This document shows positions 59,019 to 64,000 of a stretch of 64,000 bases of DNA, piece after piece; the first letter of the stretch is position 1; each line of letters opens with the position of its first letter. The DNA is taken from positions 119,389-183,388 of the forward strand of contig JAZUKN010000102.1 in assembly GCA_045643285.1 (NCBI GenBank), in the 5' to 3' direction. The notes under the pieces are model-generated. The model was not told the origin of the DNA. It saw only the letters and a program-made list of their open reading frames with translations, and did no database searches. The DNA is from UMGS1696 sp045643285. GTDB taxonomy: Bacteria > Bacillota > Clostridia > Oscillospirales > CAG-272. The position numbers were made by a program, and so were the translations under genes.

Positions 59019-60056
59019 ATGAAAATGACATTCAGGTGGTACGGCGAAGGGGATTCTATCCCACTTCAGTACATCAGACAGATCCCCGGCATGACCGGCG
59101 TCGTAACGGCTGTTTACGATGTTCCCGTCGGTCAGGTGTGGGAAGAAGAAAAGATCGCACGGCTGAAATCTCTCTGCGACGCCGAAGGGCTCGAAATGGA
59201 AGTCATCGAATCCGTTCCCGTTCATGAGGACATCAAGCTCGGCAAACCGACGCGCGATAAACTCATCGCAAACTACGCGCAGACTATCCGCAACCTCGGC
59301 AAATACGGAGTAAAATGTATCTGCTATAACTTTATGCCTGTGTTCGACTGGCTCCGCACAAACCTCAAAACCAAAGCGCCCGACGGCTCGACCTCTCTTT
59401 CATACGATCACGAAGAGCTGATGCGCCTTGATCCGAAGAATCTTCATCTTCCCGGCTGGGACGAAAGCTATTCCGTCGATCAGCTCAACGGACTTCTTGA
59501 GGAATATAAAGGAATCACGCACGAAAAACTGCTCGAAAACCTCAAATATTTTCTCGACGGGATCATGGCGGCGTGCGACGACACCGGAATCAATATGGCT
59601 ATTCATCCAGACGATCCGCCGTGGGATATGTTCGGTCTTCCGAGAATCATTACGTCAGCCGACAGCTATGACAAGCTCTTCTCGGCTGTTCCGAACAAGC
59701 ACAACGGCGTGACATTCTGCACGGGTTCACTCGGTGCGGGACGCGACAACGATCTTCCCGAAATGGCGAAGAAGTACGCCGACAGAATCTATTTCGCACA
59801 TCTCAGACAGATCAAACTGAGCGGAAAAAAGGACTTCTGCGAGGCAGGACACATGACCGACACAGGCTCGCTCGACATTTACGGAATCGTGAAAGGTCTT
59901 GTCGAAGCCGGATTTGACGGATATGTCCGTCCGGACCACGGCAGAAATATCTGGGGCGAAGACGGCAAACCGGGTTACGGTCTGTACGACAGAGCACTCG
60001 GCGCGGCTTATCTCAACGGTCTTTTTGAGGCAGTCGAAAAAGAACTGAAAAAATAA
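59019..60056 (+). CDS. uxuA: Mannonate dehydratase
   Basis: 345 residues, complete for the family. It starts MKMTFRWYGEGDSIPLQYIRQIPG, then metal and substrate residues in MAIHPDDPPWDMFGLPRII, KHNGVTFCTGSLGAGRDND, YFAHLRQIKL and YVRPDHGRN. It turns D-mannonate into 2-keto-3-deoxygluconate in glucuronate breakdown. The isomerase UxaC and KDG kinase/aldolase are not in this window, so the pathway continues elsewhere. Confidence 0.95.
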   Translation: MKMTFRWYGEGDSIPLQYIRQIPGMTGVVTAVYDVPVGQVWEEEKIARLKSLCDAEGLEMEVIESVPVHEDIKLGKPTRDKLIANYAQTIRNLGKYGVKCICYNFMPVFDWLRTNLKTKAPDGSTSLSYDHEELMRLDPKNLHLPGWDESYSVDQLNGLLEEYKGITHEKLLENLKYFLDGIMAACDDTGINMAIHPDDPPWDMFGLPRIITSADSYDKLFSAVPNKHNGVTFCTGSLGAGRDNDLPEMAKKYADRIYFAHLRQIKLSGKKDFCEAGHMTDTGSLDIYGIVKGLVEAGFDGYVRPDHGRNIWGEDGKPGYGLYDRALGAAYLNGLFEAVEKELKK

Positions 60057-60075
60057 CATAAAAGAGGTAAATAAA

Positions 60076-60906
60076 ATGAGTACACCTTTTAAGGTTGACC
60101 TTTCCGATAAGATCATAGCCATTACGGGAGCAGGCGGCGTAATTTGCAGTGAATTTGCGCGCGCACTTGCCGAAAACGGCGCAAAAGTCGCTCTTCTCGA
60201 CATAAACTACGACGCGGCAAAGAAAGTTGCTGACGAAATCGGCGAAAACGCTCTCGCAGTTAAGTGTAACTGTCTCGAAAAAGACAGCATAATTGAAGCC
60301 AAAAAGCTCATAAACGACAAATTCGGCGCAGTGAACTTCCTTATCAATGGAGCAGGCGGAAACAATCCGCGTGCAACGACTGATAACGAAACAATGACGC
60401 CCGATCTCGACGGAGTAAAGGACTTCTTCGCACTCGAAGAAAGCGGACTGAAGTTCGTGTTTGATCTCAACATCACATCCGCATTCCTCGTAACACAGGT
60501 TTTCGCCGAAGAAATGGTAAAGACAGGCGGAAACATTATCAACATTTCCTCGATGAACGCATTCCGTCCGCTTACGAAGATTCCCGCATATTCCGCTGCA
60601 AAAGCAGGTATCTCCAACTTCACCGAATGGCTTGCAGTCCACTTCGCACCGTGCGGAATCAGATGCAATGCTATCGCCCCGGGTTTCTTCGTCACGAATC
60701 AGAACAGAGGTCTGCTGTTTAACGAAGACGGCACTCCCACACCGAGAACGGGAAAGATCCTCGCGGCTACTCCGATGAAGCGTTTCGGCGAGATCTCCGA
60801 CCTTATCGGCGCGCTTCTCTGGCTTGCTGACGATAAGGCAAGCGGATTCGTTACCGGTACCGTTATCCCCGTCGACGGCGGATTTGCGGCATACAGTGGA
60901 GTCTGA
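60076..60906 (+). CDS. SDR family oxidoreductase, UxuB-like (fructuronate/mannonate)
   Basis: 276 residues. The cofactor loop is IAITGAGGVICSEFARALAENG (one residue off the canonical TGxxxGIG), the active-site Tyr and Lys are in IPAYSAAKAGISNF, and the C-terminus FVTGTVIPVDGGFAAYSGV is usual for SDRs. SDR-type D-mannonate oxidoreductases often follow uxuA and make mannonate from fructuronate. The adjacency is the main support for that role. Confidence 0.88.
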   Translation: MSTPFKVDLSDKIIAITGAGGVICSEFARALAENGAKVALLDINYDAAKKVADEIGENALAVKCNCLEKDSIIEAKKLINDKFGAVNFLINGAGGNNPRATTDNETMTPDLDGVKDFFALEESGLKFVFDLNITSAFLVTQVFAEEMVKTGGNIINISSMNAFRPLTKIPAYSAAKAGISNFTEWLAVHFAPCGIRCNAIAPGFFVTNQNRGLLFNEDGTPTPRTGKILAATPMKRFGEISDLIGALLWLADDKASGFVTGTVIPVDGGFAAYSGV

Positions 60907-60907
60907 T

Positions 60908-61579
60908 TTGACTGTAACTTTATATACGGCAGATACGTCATCTTTACGGGATGACGTTCTGTTTAATTATTACTATAACAAAATGAACGGATTCCGTCGG
61001 GAAAAGATCGACCGTATGCGTTTCGACGAAGACAAACGGCTTTCGCTCGGCGTCGGTGTCCTTCTCGAAAGAGCCGCGCACGATTTCGGCGTGACGGATA
61101 GTTCCGTTTCCGTAATGGAGAACGGCAAGCCGTTTTTCACTCATTCTGACGTGAAATTCAGTTTGTCTCATTCGGGAAGCCGTGTTATTTGCGCCGTCTT
61201 TCGGAATGAGATCGGATGTGATACGGAGCTGATCTCTAAAGCCGACTACAAGCTCGCAAAGCGGTTTTTCGCGCCGGAAGAGAACGAATACATTAACTCT
61301 TTAGTCGACGAAATAGAGCGTAACAACGCTTTCTGTCGCCTTTGGACGCTGAAAGAAAGCTATGTCAAAATGCTCGGAACGGGATTTACGCTTCCTTTCG
61401 ACCAGTTTGCCGTGATCATTGACGAGGACGGAATCAAAGTGAAGTGCGAGAATCATCTTACCGACTGCACTTTCATTGAATCGGCGGAGGAAAACGGCTA
61501 CAGAACGTCCGTCTGCGTCAAAGGTAAAGCAGACGGCATAAAAGAAATAAAAATTGATTTTTCGGAGAAAATTATATGA
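60908..61579 (+). CDS. 4'-phosphopantetheinyl transferase, Sfp type (TTG start)
   Basis: 223 residues from a TTG at 60908 with GGAG 6 bases upstream, directly after the SDR stop; a longer frame to 60824 lies inside the SDR gene. Motifs: VKFSLSHSGSRVICAVF, EIGCDTELISKADYKLAKRFFAP, and FCRLWTLKESYVKMLGTGF, the signature W-x-x-K-E-S of Sfp enzymes. It moves phosphopantetheine from CoA to a carrier protein, typically for a polyketide or peptide synthetase or fatty-acid synthesis. No carrier protein or synthetase gene lies nearby, so its place in a sugar operon is puzzling. Confidence 0.9.
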   Translation: MTVTLYTADTSSLRDDVLFNYYYNKMNGFRREKIDRMRFDEDKRLSLGVGVLLERAAHDFGVTDSSVSVMENGKPFFTHSDVKFSLSHSGSRVICAVFRNEIGCDTELISKADYKLAKRFFAPEENEYINSLVDEIERNNAFCRLWTLKESYVKMLGTGFTLPFDQFAVIIDEDGIKVKCENHLTDCTFIESAEENGYRTSVCVKGKADGIKEIKIDFSEKII

Positions 61580-62301
61580 GTCATACTGATATTTTGGAAG
61601 GTAAAAAGTGGTACGCCTGCGGTGACAGCTTCACCGAATGGGCAACAGCGACATTTGAAAAGGGAGAGCTTCCGAACCTCGACGGTGTGAGATATTTCAA
61701 GTCTTACCCGTACTTCATCGCAAAGCGTAACCCGGGACTGACGGTCTTTAACGCAGGACTGAGCGGTCAGACAATGGCATATCCGAAGGAGCACGACTAT
61801 GACAACTGCTTCTCGAACGAGCTTTACAAGAACGTATGGGACGATGCCGACTATATCACGTTATATTTCGGCATTAACGATTCTCACCACAGAGAGTGCT
61901 ACAAAGGTCAGAAGCCAGGCATTATCCCGTTCGGAACGATCGACGACACGACGACCGACACTTTCTGCGGCGCGTGGAACGTTGTTCTCGAATATCTCAT
62001 CGAGCATCATCCTTACGCACACATCGGTATAATCATCTCGAACGACTGCGAGCTTACAGATTATCCCGAGGCGGAAGTCAAGCTTGCCCGCAAGTGGGGC
62101 ATACCGTATCTTGACTTGAACGGCGGCTATCAGGTGCCTCTCATGCAGCACGTCACGGGTAAGCCGGAAGTATGCGAAAGAGCGATCGAGCTTCGCCGCA
62201 ACGCTTTCTACACCGATCCCGTGAATAACAATCCTCATACCAATGTTAAGGCACAGGAATATCAGAGCGCATTTATCGAAACGTGGCTCAGAACACTATA
62301 A
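61576..62301 (+). CDS. SGNH/GDSL hydrolase
   Basis: 241 residues. The catalytic Ser is in WYACGDSFTEWATA (GDS motif), block III is LYFGINDSHHR (G-x-N-D) and the block V Asp-His is in YTDPVNNNPHTNVKAQ. Such enzymes are often carbohydrate esterases. It overlaps the phosphopantetheinyl transferase by 4 bases (ATGA). No signal peptide is seen, so it acts inside the cell. Confidence 0.85.
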   Translation: MSHTDILEGKKWYACGDSFTEWATATFEKGELPNLDGVRYFKSYPYFIAKRNPGLTVFNAGLSGQTMAYPKEHDYDNCFSNELYKNVWDDADYITLYFGINDSHHRECYKGQKPGIIPFGTIDDTTTDTFCGAWNVVLEYLIEHHPYAHIGIIISNDCELTDYPEAEVKLARKWGIPYLDLNGGYQVPLMQHVTGKPEVCERAIELRRNAFYTDPVNNNPHTNVKAQEYQSAFIETWLRTL

Positions 62302-62321
62302 TAACCGAAAGGATATATTTC

Positions 62322-62900
62322 TTGAAAAAAAAGAACATCTATCTCGATTTGTTTCTCACGATGCTGAAGATCGGAGCATTCACGTTCGGCGGCGGTTACG
62401 CGATGATCTCGATGTTTGAGAACGAATTCGTCACGAACAAAAAATGGGTGACGGATGAAGAATTTCTCGATCTCGTCGCCATAGCCGAATCTACACCCGG
62501 ACCTATCGCCATTAACTCGTCGACTTATATCGGTTACAAAATGGGCGGTATTTTCGGCTCTGTTGCCGCAACTCTCGGAATGGTACTGCCGTCTTTCACG
62601 ATAATTTACATCATTTCGCTCTTCTTTGACAGATTCCTCTCGCTTTCGTTCGTTGCAAATGCGTTCAGAGGGATCCAGGCGTGCGTTGTGTATCTTATTC
62701 TGTCGGCGGGTGTGAAAATGTTCAAATCTCTCAAAAAGAACGCCGTCGGAATCGTGATTCTTGCGCTCACCGTAATCTGCATGATTTTGTTCAGCATCTT
62801 CTCGGTGAAATTCTCGTCAGTTTTCTATATTCTCATCAGCGGTTTTGTCGGCTTTGTCGTCTGGCTTATCGGCAGACAGAGAAAGGAGGAGACGAAATGA
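62322..62900 (+). CDS. Chromate transporter half-protein, first subunit (ChrA, TTG start)
   Basis: 192 residues from a TTG at 62322, about 8 bases after GAAAGGA; the frame upstream overlaps the hydrolase end. The CHR pattern is FLTMLKIGAFTFGGGYAMISMF, then AIAESTPGPIAINSSTYIGYKMGG, with about six helices. Short CHR proteins work as pairs, each half with the opposite topology. Native substrates of these gut transporters are not known and may be sulfate-like anions rather than chromate. Confidence 0.9.
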   Translation: MKKKNIYLDLFLTMLKIGAFTFGGGYAMISMFENEFVTNKKWVTDEEFLDLVAIAESTPGPIAINSSTYIGYKMGGIFGSVAATLGMVLPSFTIIYIISLFFDRFLSLSFVANAFRGIQACVVYLILSAGVKMFKSLKKNAVGIVILALTVICMILFSIFSVKFSSVFYILISGFVGFVVWLIGRQRKEETK

Positions 62901-63472
62901 TCTACCTCCAACTGTTTCTCACCTTTCTCGAAATAGGCGCCGTTTCTTTCGGCGGAGGCTACGGTATGATCTCGCTTATCCGTGAGCTTGTTGTCGCAAA
63001 CGGTTGGCTCACCGAAGCCGAACTGATGAACTTTATCGCCGTGTCCGAATCAACTCCCGGACCTATCGCCATAAACATGGCAACGTTTGTCGGCTCGTCT
63101 CAGGGAGGAGTCCTCGGCGCGATCTGCGCGACACTCGGCGTTGTTCTTCCGGCGTTTATTATTATTCTCGTCATTTCAGTTCTCGTCAGAAATCTGATGA
63201 AGCTGCCGGCGGTGCAGGGAATACTGTCGGGTATACGTCCGTCGGTAGTCGGACTTATTCTCGCAACAGCGTCAATTCTGTTCCTTTCGACCTTTTTCGG
63301 ATTCTCGAAATCAGGCGACGGCGTATCGTTTAATCCGATAGGACTTGCGATTTTTGCAGTAATCGTAATAATTGCAACTGTTTATAAAAAGATTCGCAAA
63401 AAGAAAATCTCTCCGATACTGCTTATCGTTATCTCCGCAGTTCTCGGCGGCGTTCTGTACAGCATAATATAA
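62897..63472 (+). CDS. Chromate transporter half-protein, second subunit (ChrA)
   Basis: 191 residues from the ATG at 62897, which overlaps the first subunit by 4 bases (ATGA). CHR motifs: FLTFLEIGAVSFGGGYGMISLI and FIAVSESTPGPIAINMATFVGSSQGG. It ends the operon. The longer frame back to 62681 is a shadow of the first subunit and was rejected. Confidence 0.92.
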   Translation: MIYLQLFLTFLEIGAVSFGGGYGMISLIRELVVANGWLTEAELMNFIAVSESTPGPIAINMATFVGSSQGGVLGAICATLGVVLPAFIIILVISVLVRNLMKLPAVQGILSGIRPSVVGLILATASILFLSTFFGFSKSGDGVSFNPIGLAIFAVIVIIATVYKKIRKKKISPILLIVISAVLGGVLYSII

Positions 63473-63614
63473 ACCGAATATAAAAAAACCTCCCGTATCA
63501 TTCCCTGCGGGTGGATAAGGAAGTATTTCATTGTCATTATTCTTTCTTTCTGCTCTGATTGGGGTATTAGGGGCTTGCTCCTAAAAAACAAGCCAGTGCA
63601 ATACGGCTTTGAAC

Positions 63615-63636
63615 GGAAAAAATATATATTTTTTCC
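63615..63636. repeat. Perfect 22-bp palindrome
   Basis: The bases 63615-63636 read the same on both strands (GGAAAAAATAT and its complement). It lies in the 256-base gap between the chromate transporters and the DUF3788 gene, which otherwise holds a hairpin at 63561-63588 and a terminator. It could be a protein-binding site or an element edge. Confidence 0.8.
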
Positions 63637-63663
63637 CTGCTTGATATCGTATGAGACAAAGAT

Positions 63664-63699
63664 ACCCGCTGAAAAAGATTTTTTCAGCGGGTTGTTTCT
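63664..63699. terminator. Terminator between the chromate transporter operon and DUF3788 gene
   Basis: ACCCGCTGAAAAA (63664-63676) pairs with TTTTTCAGCGGGT (63680-63692), a 13-pair stem, followed by a T-rich tail on the plus strand and able to work for both directions. Confidence 0.75.
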
Positions 63700-63728
63700 T
63701 TTGGCACGACAAACCGGGATATGTATGT

Positions 63729-64000
63729 TTACATCGACTCCATAATTATTACTATATCCTTAAATGATGCCTCATCAGTCACACGAAAATGAATCCATCC
63801 ACCATTATTGCAAGGATATCTGTGATCTATAATTTCTCTTGCCTGTTTTGATACCTGTTCATATATGGCTGCAAATTGTTTATCAGTTTTCCTAACCATC
63901 ACACAAAATGAATCATTCTCTGCAAAGACATTGCAGATAAGCTTCGACTTTCTATGATGGGAAACACACCATCCATATGAATTACCATATGGAAAAGACA
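63729..64000 (-). CDS. DUF3788 family protein (N-terminus outside window)
   Basis: The minus-strand frame is open from the right edge to the TAA at 63731-63729 and gives 90 residues. It starts SFPYGNSYGWCVSHHRKSKL and continues FAENDSFCVMVRKTDKQF and YPCNNGGWIHFRVTDEASFKDI. This is the C-terminal part of DUF3788, a short protein family of unknown function in gut anaerobes. It converges on the chromate transporter operon. Its AT-richness is higher than that of its neighbours. Confidence 0.8.
   Translation of the reverse strand, partial: SFPYGNSYGWCVSHHRKSKLICNVFAENDSFCVMVRKTDKQFAAIYEQVSKQAREIIDHRYPCNNGGWIHFRVTDEASFKDIVIIMESM

Noticed and set aside
62681..62896. Upstream extension of the second chromate-transporter half
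   Set aside because: It is an out-of-frame reading of the first half; the ATGA overlap gives the natural start.
63382..63591. 69-codon minus-strand frame behind the chromate transporters
   Set aside because: It is partly antisense to the second transporter gene and partly in the hairpin-rich gap; no ribosome binding site or family match.

Overview
The window reads as a chromosomal segment of an anaerobic, low-to-mid GC member of the class Clostridia, probably an uncultured gut Oscillospirales- or Christensenellales-like organism; the order is a guess from gene content. Pointers are AGGAG-type ribosome binding sites, near-consensus sigma-A promoters with 16-18 bp spacers, a T-box leader, U-tract terminators, SLH and DUF6873/DUF4330 proteins, a TIM-barrel/Gfo-Idh/UxuA sugar-acid locus, and many ATGA or TGATG coupled gene junctions. 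No prophage, CRISPR array, rRNA or intact transposase was seen. Two tRNA genes are present, Leu(GAG) and Trp(CCA).

Layout. 1-3893 (+): surface polysaccharide genes, namely an O-antigen ligase/polymerase cut by the left edge, a WecA/TagO-type glycosyl-1-phosphate transferase, two DUF4330 proteins and a related single-pass protein. 3922-5819 (-): an FkbM methyltransferase and an amidohydrolase. 5897-10696 (+): HIT protein, a small XRE protein, a free-standing structured RNA with its own promoter and terminator, and a heterodimeric ABC exporter. 10697-11340: palindromic element, a duplicated tRNA 3' end and tRNA-Leu. 11342-14700 (-): tig-clpP-clpX. 14835-21833 (-): one long unit with an ApgM-type mutase or proposed homoserine kinase, lepB, rbgA, rnhB, yraN, a membrane dipeptidase, thrC and a metallophosphoesterase. 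22125-23162 (+): MreB/Mbl. 23270-27779 (-): rpsT, then potABCD with a long switch-like leader. 28227-31816 (-): aminotransferase, ppa, obgE and a degenerate aldolase-like gene. 32026-34657 (+): hisS and an archaeal-type aspS. 34775-40159: an FGGY sugar kinase converging on a ribose-type ABC importer. 40506-41485: YgjV-like protein, tRNA-Trp and a multi-hairpin repeat element. 41562-49590 (-): T-box-controlled acyl-CoA ligase, DUF6873 protein, rpmB, Lrp plus aminotransferase, a MutS-like ATPase and a secreted transglutaminase-SLH protein. 49790-63472 (+): a large accessory sugar locus ending in a chromate-transporter pair. A DUF3788 gene enters from the right edge (-).

How the genes work together. 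The housekeeping part covers protein quality control (tig-clpP-clpX), ribosome assembly (rbgA, obgE), threonine synthesis (ThrC with its neighbouring ApgM-like protein) and polyamine uptake. The right third looks like catabolism of plant or host glycans and sugar acids: two sugar-phosphate isomerase-like TIM barrels, a Gfo/Idh dehydrogenase, D-lyxose isomerase, mannonate dehydratase, a UxuB-like SDR, a GHL6-type hydrolase and two esterase-like hydrolases.

The observations I find most worth checking are: (i) a T-box with a tyrosine-like specifier in front of an acyl-CoA ligase instead of an aminoacyl-tRNA synthetase; (ii) an 18-bp duplication of the tRNA-Leu 3' end framing a palindromic element; (iii) a second modular hairpin element, built on ACTTCACT, directly behind tRNA-Trp; (iv) a compact independently transcribed RNA upstream of the ABC exporter; (v) a leader with mutually exclusive helices upstream of potA. 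All family names are from recognition of motifs by eye; no database search was run.
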